NCBI GenBank assembly: GCA_963830385.1
Contig: CAWHMD010000008.1
Coordinates: forward strand, 558,001 to 622,000
Length of the DNA: 64,000 bases
Reading direction: 5' to 3'
DNA from: Bog-532 sp963830385
Lineage (GTDB): Bacteria > Actinomycetota > Actinomycetes > Streptosporangiales > Streptosporangiaceae
Numbering within the stretch: the stretch's first letter is position 1; each line of letters opens with the position of its first letter. Below the pieces are notes generated by a model that saw nothing but the letters and a program-made list of their open reading frames with translations, was not told where the DNA came from and did not search any database. Shown piece after piece: positions 33,169-40,200 of this stretch. A program made the translations under genes and the position numbers.

Positions 33169-34584
33169 TCAGCCCTTGTCGTCGGTGGCAGCGGCCGACA
33201 GGATATCGGCCAGCCGCTGCCGGACCACGCACCGGTCGAGCCGGAACGAGCGGGCCAGCTCGGTCACGGTGGCCGGGTCGGTGATCCCGGCGAAGGCCTG
33301 CTCGAAGTCGCCGAGCATCGGCTCGGCCAGCACGATGCCGCGGACCAGCGTCATCAGCCAGCTGGCCTGCCCGAACGGGAACGGGTCGAAGTCCGGGTAC
33401 TCGCGGGCGAAGGTCTCCTCGATCGGGGTCATGATGTGCCGCACGCCGGCGTCGCGGCCGCCCCAGCTGTCCACGCCGAGCCGGGCCTTCTTGGCCACCA
33501 CGCCGGCGATCCGCTGCCGCCAGGGCGAGTCCGGCGCCGCGTACACCAGGCCCTGGCCGCCGATGTCCTTGTAGGCCCAGATCGACCAGCTGGCGCCGTA
33601 CTCGGCGTAGATCGCGAGCTGGTCGGCCAGCAGCTGGTAGCGCCCGCTGTCCTGGGCCGGGTCGCCGGTGTAGAGCGGGCCGAACTCACCGATCCAGATC
33701 GGGGTGCCGGTGTCGCGCATGAACTCGGTCCGGTGCAGGAACGTCTTCTCGACCTCGGCCCGGTCCACGTAGACGCCCCGGCTGACTCCCGGGTAGGGGC
33801 CGCCGTCGATGAACCCGGGCAGCGCGTAGTCGTGGGCGGCGTACACGGTGTTGGGGTACAGCCCGGCCGGGTCGAACACGCTGAAGTCGGTGGAGTAGCG
33901 GTTACCGTCCAGGAAGATCACGTGGTCGGGGTCGACGGCCCGGATCGCGGCCACCGCCCGGTCGTAGAACGGCTTGAGCCGGTCCCCGTCGGGGTCGGCG
34001 GGCTCGTTCATGACGTTGTAGCCGGCCACGGCCGGGTGGCCGCGGAACCGCGCGGCCAGCGCCTCCCACAGGGCCACCGCCCGGTCCTGGAAGTGCCGGT
34101 GCTCCCAGAACGCCGCGTGGTTGGTGCCGTTGTCGCTGTGCCAGTGCTGGTTCTGCGCGCCCGGCAGCGCGTGGAAGTCGAGGATCGCGTACAGGCCGTG
34201 CCGCTGGCAGGACCGCACCGCCCCCTCCAGCAGCGCGAACCCGGACTCTTTCCATTCGAACGGGGCGTCGTCGTCTTCGAAGTGCCGGTAGTTGAACGGG
34301 ATCCGCACCGAGTTCAGGCCGAGCGAGGCCAGGTAGGCCACATCCGCGTCGGCGAAGAACACAGACAGGAATTCATTGAAGAAAACGTCATACAGCCCGG
34401 GCCCGAGGGCTCGCCGCAGTGCCTTACGGTGCTGGCTCTCGGTACCCGGATACCCGGTGAGGAAGTTCTCCATGTTCAGCCAGCCGCCGGCGTTGTAGCC
34501 GCGCAGCACGACCGGCTGGCCGGTCGCGCCGTCGGCGAGCTGCGATCCTTGGACACGCAGCACGGAACCCGGGCTGGCAGGCAT
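33169..34584 (-). CDS. Glycoside hydrolase family 5 protein (cytoplasmic beta-glycosidase)
   Basis: A 471-residue (beta/alpha)8 enzyme. The acid/base is Glu194 in GYNVMNEPAD and the nucleophile Glu300 in IWIGEFGPLY. Other family marks are LRGYNAGGWLNMENF, LNSVRIPFNYRHFED and AILDFHALPGAQNQHW. There is no signal peptide, so it should act on imported oligosaccharides or glycosides rather than on polymer outside. First gene of the operon with SMP-30. The upstream region (34598-34620) holds CGGATATTTCCG and related AT-rich repeats, suggesting LacI control. The exact bond specificity cannot be read. Confidence 0.9.
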   Translation of the reverse strand: MPASPGSVLRVQGSQLADGATGQPVVLRGYNAGGWLNMENFLTGYPGTESQHRKALRRALGPGLYDVFFNEFLSVFFADADVAYLASLGLNSVRIPFNYRHFEDDDAPFEWKESGFALLEGAVRSCQRHGLYAILDFHALPGAQNQHWHSDNGTNHAAFWEHRHFQDRAVALWEALAARFRGHPAVAGYNVMNEPADPDGDRLKPFYDRAVAAIRAVDPDHVIFLDGNRYSTDFSVFDPAGLYPNTVYAAHDYALPGFIDGGPYPGVSRGVYVDRAEVEKTFLHRTEFMRDTGTPIWIGEFGPLYTGDPAQDSGRYQLLADQLAIYAEYGASWSIWAYKDIGGQGLVYAAPDSPWRQRIAGVVAKKARLGVDSWGGRDAGVRHIMTPIEETFAREYPDFDPFPFGQASWLMTLVRGIVLAEPMLGDFEQAFAGITDPATVTELARSFRLDRCVVRQRLADILSAAATDDKG

Positions 34585-34608
34585 GGCATCACGTCCGATA
34601 AATTTCGA

Positions 34609-34620
34609 CGGATATTTCCG
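34609..34620. promoter_or_regulatory. CGGA-N4-TCCG inverted repeat upstream of GH5
   Basis: CGGATATTTCCG with the neighbouring CGATAAATTTCG (34597-34608) lies 13-36 bp upstream of the GH5 start. Both resemble the CGAAA/TTTCG sites elsewhere in this locus but are less symmetric. Operator function is inferred. Confidence 0.4.
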
Positions 34621-34697
34621 ATAATTAACCTACCGAGCCGGATGTCTGGCCGTCAATGACCAGCTCAGGGCATGATGAGCCTGGATGTCCGCCGAAT

Positions 34698-34710
34698 CCG
34701 AAAGTTTCGG
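34698..34710. promoter_or_regulatory. CCGAAA-G-TTTCGG palindrome, LacI-type operator candidate
   Basis: A perfect 13-bp odd palindrome 18 bp upstream of the TTG start of the SDR gene. The same core (GAAA-S-TTTC) occurs at 38803-38811 ahead of GH3, and near-copies lie at 39969-39981 and 40145-40168 on either side of the LacI/importer divergence. This makes it the best operator candidate for the LacI regulator at 38859-39920. Confidence 0.65.
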
Positions 34711-34728
34711 CTACCGAGAGGAGAGGCC

Positions 34729-35523
34729 TTGGCCGAGCAAGCGAAGCGATCTGCGGCTGACATCTTTGCCCGCTATCCGAGCCTGTCCGGGCGCACCGTG
34801 TTCGTCACCGGCGGGGCGACCGGCATCGGGGCGGAGCTGGTGGCCCAGTTCGCCCGCCAGGGCGCCCGGGTCGGGTTCGTGGACGTGCAGGAGCGGGCCG
34901 CCGCCGACCTCGCCCTGGAGCTGGAGGCGCTGACCGGCACCCGGCCCTGGTTCCAGGCCTGCGACGTGGCCGGCATCGGCGAGCTGACCGCCGCCATCGA
35001 GGCCTGCGGGCGGGCCCTCGGCCTGGTCGACGTGCTGATCAGCAACGCCGCGGTGGACGAGCGGCGCGGGGTCGACGACATCACCGAGCAGTTCTGGGAC
35101 GAGATGCTGCGGGTCAACCTGCGGCCGCATCTCTTCGGCGCCCAGGCGGTGGCGCCGGGGATGCGGCAGCGCGGCCGCGGGTCGATCATCAACCTGGGCT
35201 CGATCACCTGGCACGCCGGGTTCGCCGACGTGGCCGCCTACTCGACCGCCAAGGCCGGCATCGAGGGGCTGACCCGGTCGCTGGCCCGCGACCTGGGCCG
35301 GGACGGCATCCGGGTGAACTGCCTGATCCCCGGCTGGACCATGACCGAGCGCCAGCTGCGGCACTGGATCACCCCGGCCGCCGAGGCGGAGATCGAGCGG
35401 AACCAGTGCCTGCCGAGCCGGGTCGAGCCGGCCGACGTGGCCCGGCTGGCGCTCTGGCTGGCGGCCGACGACAGCCGGATGTGCACCAGCCAGACCTGGG
35501 TCGTCGACGGCGGCTGGACGTGA
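34729..35523 (+). CDS. SDR family oxidoreductase (sugar 1-dehydrogenase-like)
   Basis: A 264-residue classical short-chain dehydrogenase. The cofactor motif is TGGATGIGAE (about 27-36), Asp52 after strand 2 suggests NAD+, and NAA is at about 106-108. Catalytic Ser158, Tyr171 and Lys175 lie in NLGSITWHAGFADVAAYSTAK. The end SQTWVVDGGW is typical. An in-frame ATG at 34672 would place the operator palindrome inside the gene, while TTG 34729 has AGGAG 5 nt upstream, so TTG is preferred. It probably oxidises an aldose to the lactone used by the SMP-30 lactonase encoded nearby. Coupled or near-coupled to the ThuA-like gene. Confidence 0.88.
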   Translation: MAEQAKRSAADIFARYPSLSGRTVFVTGGATGIGAELVAQFARQGARVGFVDVQERAAADLALELEALTGTRPWFQACDVAGIGELTAAIEACGRALGLVDVLISNAAVDERRGVDDITEQFWDEMLRVNLRPHLFGAQAVAPGMRQRGRGSIINLGSITWHAGFADVAAYSTAKAGIEGLTRSLARDLGRDGIRVNCLIPGWTMTERQLRHWITPAAEAEIERNQCLPSRVEPADVARLALWLAADDSRMCTSQTWVVDGGWT

Positions 35524-35564
35524 CCGCTACGCTCCCGGTGGAGCGGGTACGACGGAAGACAACG

Positions 35565-36221
35565 ATGCCACGGTCACTGGTCCTGAGCGGGGGCGGCGCC
35601 TGCGCCGACCCCTGGCACCCGTTCGCCAAGACGTCGGCCCGGCTGGCGCACGTGCTCTGGTCGCTGGGGCACCAGGTCGAGGTGACCGACTTCGTCGCCG
35701 ACCGGGTGGCCGACCTGTCGGGGTTCGACCTGGTCGTGGTCAACGCGGCGGGCGGGCCCGGCGGGCCGCCGGCCGCGCTGAAGGGCCCCCGCGACGGGCT
35801 GCGGGCCGCGCTCGACCGGGGGATGTCGGTGCTGGCCGTGCACACCGGGGTGTGCACGCTGCTGCGGCTGCCGGAGTGGGAGGCGGTGACCGGGGCCGCC
35901 TGGGTCGAGGGCCGGTCCGGGCACCCCAAGCTCGGGCCCGCGCACGTGCAGACCCACCCGGACCGGCACCCGGTCGTGGCCGGCCTGGCCGATTTCGACC
36001 TGGTCGACGAGCGTTACGTCGGTCTCCGGCTGGCGCCCGGCCTGGTGCCGCTGGCTTCGCACCGGCACAGCGGACGCCAGTACCCGCTGGTGTGGGCCCG
36101 GGAGGTGGGCCGGTCCCGGGTGGTGGCCGACGTGCTCGGCCACGACGTGTCGTCGTATGAGTCAGCCGCCCACCGCCAGCTGCTGGCCCAGGCCGTGACC
36201 TGGCTGACCGAGGGACGCTAG
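35565..36221 (+). CDS. ThuA-like domain protein (class I glutamine amidotransferase-like fold)
   Basis: About 218 residues: MPRSLVLSGGGACADPWHPFAKTSARLAHVL, VTDFVADRVADLSGFDLVVVNAAGG, and SVLAVHTGVCTLLRLPEWEAVTGAAWVEGRSGHP, the latter matching the ThuA fold's nucleophile-elbow region. ThuA proteins act in disaccharide (trehalose, 3-keto-sugar) utilisation. GTG 35520 overlapping the SDR stop (GTGA) is an alternative start; GGAAG 8 nt before ATG 35565 favours the ATG. Its TAG stop interlocks with the stop of the convergent GH3 gene in CTAG (36218-36221). Confidence 0.78.
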   Translation: MPRSLVLSGGGACADPWHPFAKTSARLAHVLWSLGHQVEVTDFVADRVADLSGFDLVVVNAAGGPGGPPAALKGPRDGLRAALDRGMSVLAVHTGVCTLLRLPEWEAVTGAAWVEGRSGHPKLGPAHVQTHPDRHPVVAGLADFDLVDERYVGLRLAPGLVPLASHRHSGRQYPLVWAREVGRSRVVADVLGHDVSSYESAAHRQLLAQAVTWLTEGR

Positions 36222-38701
36222 CCCACTCCGGTGCGGGTGAGGAGCTGGCGGTCGCCCCCGACGACCCGCTCGGGGCCGGTCAGCTCGACCGGCAGCGTGA
36301 AGCGGGTGTGGGCGCTGGAGGTGGCCAGCCGCAGCTCGATCCGGCCCGGCTCCACGATCCGGTCGCCGCGCCGCCCGGTGAACGAGGCCAGGTCGGTGTG
36401 CAGGCCGAACCGGACCCGCCGGGCCTGTCCCGGGGCCAGCTCCACCCGTGCGTAGCCGACCAGGGCGGCGACGGGCCGGGCCACCTGGGCCACCGGGTCG
36501 TGCAAGTACAGCTGAACCACCTCGGTGCCCGGCCGGTCGCCGGTGTTGCGCACGGTCAGTGACACCTCCAGGCAGCCGTCGGTGGGCACCTCGGGCACCG
36601 GACGCCCCAGCGCGCCGGGTTCCCACTTGTGCCCCCCGTAGCGGATGTCCTCCCAGGCGAACGAGGTGTAGGTCAGGCCGTGCCCGAACGGGTAGAGCGG
36701 GGTCGGGTCGATCGAGCTGACCTTGCTGCGCTGGGCCAGGGCCGAGCCCAGGTAGGTGGTGGGCTGGGCCCCGGCGTGCCGGGGCACGCTGACCGGCAGC
36801 CGGCCGGACGGGCTGACCGCGCCGGACAGCACCCGGGCCAGCGCCGGCCCGCCCTGCTGGCCGGGGAAGAACGCCTGGACGATGGCGGCCGCGCCGGTGA
36901 ACTCGCCCAGCGCGTACGGCCGCCCGGTCAGCAGCACCACCACGACCGGGGTGCCGGTGGCCAGCAGCCCGGCCAGCAGCTCGCCCTGGACACCGGGCAG
37001 GGTCAGGTCGGCGGCGTCGCACCCCTCCCCCGAGGTGCCCCGCCCGAACAGGCCGGACCGGTCGCCGAGGACCGCCACGCACAGGTCGCTGCCGCGGGCC
37101 AGCTCGGCCGCGGCGGCCAGCCCGGACCGGTCGGGGTCGTCGACCCCGCAGCCGGGCGCGTACTCGAGGCTGGCGTCCGGGAACTCCGCCCGCAGCGCGT
37201 CCAGCACGGTCGGGATCTCCACCCCGATGTCCAGGTCCGGGTACTTGACGCCGACGTGGCTGGGGAAGGAGTAGCACCCGAGCATGGCGTACGGGTCGCC
37301 GGCCCGGGGCCCGGCCACCGCGATCCGCCAGCCAGGCTGGCCACCCTGGCCGGGCAGCCCTTTTTCCGTTCTTCCCGGGCTGAGCGGCAGGATCCCGTCG
37401 TTGGCCAGCAGCACCACCGATTCCTCGGCCAGCCGCCGGGCCAGGTCGCGGGCGGCAGGCGGCGCGAGATCGGCCTCGGAGCCGCCTCCCAGCGCGGCCG
37501 GGGCCGGATCCCAGGCCGGGTCGAGCAGCCCGAGCTCACACTTCTGCCGCAGCACCCGGGTGGCGGCCCGGTCGACCAGCGCCTCCGGCACCCTCCCGGC
37601 CCGGACCGCGCCGAGCAGCGGGGCGCCGAAGCAGCGCACGGCCGGCAGCTCCACGTCGACCCCGGCCGCCAGGGCCAGCGCGGCCGCCTCGGCCGGGGTG
37701 GCCGCCACCTTGTGCAGCAGTTCCAGGAAGCTGATGCCGAAGTAGTCCGCGACCACGGTGCCGGTGAAGCCCCAGGCCTCGCGGAGCACGTCCGACAGCA
37801 GGGCCGGGTCGGAGCCGGTGGGGATGCCGTCGATGTCGGTGTAGGCGTGCATCACCGACCGGGCCCCGCCCAGCCGGATGGCCATCTCGAACGGCGGCAG
37901 CAGCTGGTCGGCGAGCTGCCGGCCGGTCACCGCGGCCGGGGCCAGGTTGCGGCCGCCGCGCGAGGCCGAGTAGCCCACAAAGTGCTTGAGGGTGGACACC
38001 AGCCCGGCCGCCTCCAGGCCGCGCACGTAGGCGGTGCCGACGGTGCCAACCAGGTACGGGTCCTCGCCGATGGTTTCCTCGGTCCGGCCCCAGCGCGGGT
38101 CGACGGTCACGTCGAGCACCGGGGCCAGGCCCTGGTGGACGCCGACCGAGCGCATGCTGGCGCCGATCTGGGCCGCCATCTGTTCCACCAGGTCCGGGTC
38201 GAAGCTGGCCCCCCAGGCCAGCGGGACCGGGTAGATCGCCGCGGTCCAGGCGGTGAACCCGGCCAGGCACTCGTCGTGGGCGATGGCGGGGATGCCGAAC
38301 CGGCTGGCCGCCACGATGTCGCGCTGCCGCTGGGCCAGCATCTCCGCGCCCTGCCGGGCGGTCACCGGGCGGGTCCCGAACGGCCGGGTGAGCTGGCCCA
38401 GGCCGTCGCCTATCAGCTCGGCCCAGCTACCCGCGCCCTGGCCGGCGCCGCCGGTCAGGTCGTCCTGATGCGGGGCCACCTCGCTGTTGTCGGCCGCGCT
38501 GTCCGGCCAGACGCTGGACAGCTGGGCGACCTTTTCGGCCAGCGTCATGCGGGTTAGCAGGTCCGCTACCCGCTCCCCGGGCGGCCGGGCCGGGTCACGC
38601 CAGTGCGGCAGGTCCCGGCCGTTGCCGACCATGTCCGGTCCCGGCCCGGCGGAGGCGACTCCGCTGGAGGTCAGCGAGCTACTGGGCCGGTCCTGATCCA
38701 C
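36218..38701 (-). CDS. Glycoside hydrolase family 3 beta-glycosidase
   Basis: About 827 residues from GTG 38701 (GGAG 6 nt upstream), or 829 from ATG 38707, which touches the Shine-Dalgarno. The GH3 N-domain has MTLAEKVAQLSSVWP, IPAIAHDECLAGF, APVLDVTVDPRWGRTEET and STLKHFVGYS. The nucleophile Asp (about 319) lies in GTVVADYFGISFLELL. The GH3 C-domain (LANDGILPLSPG, IVQAFFPGQQGGPALARVLSG) and a C-terminal fibronectin-III-like domain follow. No signal peptide, so it should cleave imported beta-glucosides or xylosides. It lies 151 bp after the LacI gene, with an operator-like site between. Confidence 0.92.
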   Translation of the reverse strand: MDQDRPSSSLTSSGVASAGPGPDMVGNGRDLPHWRDPARPPGERVADLLTRMTLAEKVAQLSSVWPDSAADNSEVAPHQDDLTGGAGQGAGSWAELIGDGLGQLTRPFGTRPVTARQGAEMLAQRQRDIVAASRFGIPAIAHDECLAGFTAWTAAIYPVPLAWGASFDPDLVEQMAAQIGASMRSVGVHQGLAPVLDVTVDPRWGRTEETIGEDPYLVGTVGTAYVRGLEAAGLVSTLKHFVGYSASRGGRNLAPAAVTGRQLADQLLPPFEMAIRLGGARSVMHAYTDIDGIPTGSDPALLSDVLREAWGFTGTVVADYFGISFLELLHKVAATPAEAAALALAAGVDVELPAVRCFGAPLLGAVRAGRVPEALVDRAATRVLRQKCELGLLDPAWDPAPAALGGGSEADLAPPAARDLARRLAEESVVLLANDGILPLSPGRTEKGLPGQGGQPGWRIAVAGPRAGDPYAMLGCYSFPSHVGVKYPDLDIGVEIPTVLDALRAEFPDASLEYAPGCGVDDPDRSGLAAAAELARGSDLCVAVLGDRSGLFGRGTSGEGCDAADLTLPGVQGELLAGLLATGTPVVVVLLTGRPYALGEFTGAAAIVQAFFPGQQGGPALARVLSGAVSPSGRLPVSVPRHAGAQPTTYLGSALAQRSKVSSIDPTPLYPFGHGLTYTSFAWEDIRYGGHKWEPGALGRPVPEVPTDGCLEVSLTVRNTGDRPGTEVVQLYLHDPVAQVARPVAALVGYARVELAPGQARRVRFGLHTDLASFTGRRGDRIVEPGRIELRLATSSAHTRFTLPVELTGPERVVGGDRQLLTRTGVG

Positions 38702-38721
38702 GGGCATCTCCTCGCTCAGCC

Positions 38722-38738
38722 GCGGGACCGGGTCCCGC
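38722..38738. promoter_or_regulatory. Perfect hairpin just upstream of the GH3 start
   Basis: GCGGGACC-G-GGTCCCGC has 8-bp arms and sits 15-21 bp before the GH3 start, on the 5' side of its Shine-Dalgarno. It may attenuate translation or transcription from the LacI side, or be an operator. Confidence 0.45.
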
Positions 38739-38800
38739 TCGGCAGGGCCCGGCTCCTGCTGGGAGTGAAGCCGAGCGCCGTCGAACGTGTCAATAGTTTT

Positions 38801-38812
38801 CGGAAACTTTCG
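38801..38812. promoter_or_regulatory. CGGAAACTTTCG operator-like site before GH3
   Basis: Contains the perfect 9-bp palindrome GAAA-C-TTTC (38803-38811), the same core as the 34698-34710 site. It lies between the LacI gene and GH3, in an AT-richer patch suited to a promoter. Confidence 0.55.
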
Positions 38813-38858
38813 ATTCCCGCGCCAACGCCGACCAGTCCAGCACCCTACCCAGTGGCAG

Positions 38859-39920
38859 TCAGCGGCCAGCGCGGGCAGTCGACTCCCGGACGATCAGGTC
38901 CGTCGACAGCTCGACGCGGCGGCTGGTCAGCGCACGGCCGTCGATCAGGTCGCCGAGCATGGCCGCGGCGGTGTGGCCCATCTCCGCCAGCGGCTGGCGG
39001 ACCGTGGTCAGCGGCGGGGACACCCAGCGGGCCACGGGCAGGTCGTCGAAACCGACGACGCTGAGATCCTGCGGGATGCGCAGGCCCCGCTGGCGGGCAG
39101 CTTCGTATACCCCCAGCGCCTGCTGGTCGTTGCCGGCGAAGATCGCCGTCGGGGGTTCCGGCAACCCGAGTAGCTCTCCGCCCCGCCGGAATCCGCCTTC
39201 GTGCTGGAAATCGCCATACCGTACGTATTCCTCGCGGACCGGCAGCTCAGCCCGGTCCAGGGCAGTGCGATAGCCGTCCAGCCGGGCCCGGTTGCACAGG
39301 TAGTCCGGAGGGCCGGCGATGGCGCCGATGCGCTGATGCCCGAGCGCGATCAGATGGTCGGTGGCGGCCAGGCCACCCGCCCAGTTCGTCGTGCCCACGC
39401 TGGGCAGCTCAGTATCCGGGAGGTTCACCGGGTCGACCACCACCAGCGGGATACCCTCGCCGCGCAGCTGCTGGAGCTGGGGGGCGGTCAGCTCGGAGGT
39501 CACCAGGATGACGCCCTCGGTGTCGTGGCTGGCGAGCGCGCTCGTCCAGCTGGCCGGGCGGGCGCTGCCGTGCCGGACAGCGGAGACCGCGGCTCCGGTG
39601 GCGTGTCCGGCACACCACTCCTCCACACCCCGCAGGATCTCGACCGCCCACGGGCTGTCGAGGCCGTTGAAGATCAGATCGATGAGACCGGACCGGCGGC
39701 CCCGCCGGACCGCCCGGCGGGTCCCCGGTCGGCGGTAGTCGAACTCGCTGAGCAAGCGCTCGACCCGGGCCCGGGTGTCCGGGGCGACATCGGGGCGTCC
39801 GTTGACCACCTTGGAAACGGTCGGCAGGGACACGCCGGCCTCAGCGGCGACGGCGGCCAGTGTGGCCCGACGCCGGGGCGCGGCGTCCGGGGCCTCGGGG
39901 ATGTCTTCCGCACTGGTCAC
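38859..39920 (-). CDS. LacI family transcriptional regulator of the glycoside locus
   Basis: A 353-residue regulator. The HTH is ATLAAVAAEAGVSLPTVSKVVNGRPDV (about 18-44), nearly the same recognition helix as the LacI protein at 2056. The effector domain has GLIDLIFNGLDSPWAVEILRG, SVGTTNWAGGLAATDHL, and IFAGNDQQALGVYEAARQRGLRIPQDLSVVGFDDLPVARW. It is divergent from the sugar importer and upstream of GH3, in a layout like CebR-controlled cellobiose loci. CCGAAACCTTCGG (39969-39981) near its own start suggests autoregulation. GTG 39920 is preceded by AAAGG. Confidence 0.92.
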   Translation of the reverse strand: MTSAEDIPEAPDAAPRRRATLAAVAAEAGVSLPTVSKVVNGRPDVAPDTRARVERLLSEFDYRRPGTRRAVRRGRRSGLIDLIFNGLDSPWAVEILRGVEEWCAGHATGAAVSAVRHGSARPASWTSALASHDTEGVILVTSELTAPQLQQLRGEGIPLVVVDPVNLPDTELPSVGTTNWAGGLAATDHLIALGHQRIGAIAGPPDYLCNRARLDGYRTALDRAELPVREEYVRYGDFQHEGGFRRGGELLGLPEPPTAIFAGNDQQALGVYEAARQRGLRIPQDLSVVGFDDLPVARWVSPPLTTVRQPLAEMGHTAAAMLGDLIDGRALTSRRVELSTDLIVRESTARAGR

Positions 39921-39968
39921 ATGCGTCTCACCTTTCCGCGGGCACGCGTCACCGTCCGGGGCTGCTTC

Positions 39969-39981
39969 CCGAAACCTTCGG
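39969..39981. promoter_or_regulatory. CCGAA-N3-TTCGG operator-like site near the LacI start
   Basis: CCGAAACCTTCGG differs from the 34698-34710 palindrome mainly at its centre. It lies 49 bp upstream of the LacI GTG. Probable autoregulatory operator (inference). Confidence 0.5.
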
Positions 39982-40105
39982 CTCGTTATCGTAGCCCATC
40001 CCGCCGAGGCGCAGCCGCAGGCAAAGCCACGTCATCGGCGCACTTTTTCGAATCAGCCAGCGGCGACCGGCTCCGACCGGCAGGTAACGGCCTGGAAACA
40101 AGGGC

Positions 40106-40134
40106 TTGAATCTGCAAAAGGCACTACCTAGGAT
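40106..40134 (+). promoter_or_regulatory. Sigma-70-type promoter of the sugar importer operon
   Basis: TTGAAT (40106-40111) and TAGGAT (40129-40134) are separated by 17 bp, an unusually consensus-like pair for this genome. Transcription would begin near 40141, directly before the operator-like sequence at 40145-40168. Confidence 0.65.
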
Positions 40135-40144
40135 AACCGGCAAT

Positions 40145-40168
40145 CCGAAACTTTTTAAAAAATTTCGG
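40145..40168. promoter_or_regulatory. CCGAAA...TTTCGG operator-like inverted repeat before the importer
   Basis: CCGAAA (40145-40150) and TTTCGG (40163-40168) are inverted half-sites around an AT-only core, identical to the outer halves of the 34698-34710 palindrome. Its position just downstream of the predicted transcription start fits repression by the divergent LacI protein. Confidence 0.6.
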
Positions 40169-40200
40169 AAACCCCTCGTGCGCAGGGCCAGGAGGAAATC

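Noticed and set aside
32512..34659. 715-codon plus-strand frame opposite SMP-30 and GH5
   Set aside because: Shadow of two catalytic genes with intact active sites; its product is His/Val/Gly-rich with no domain.
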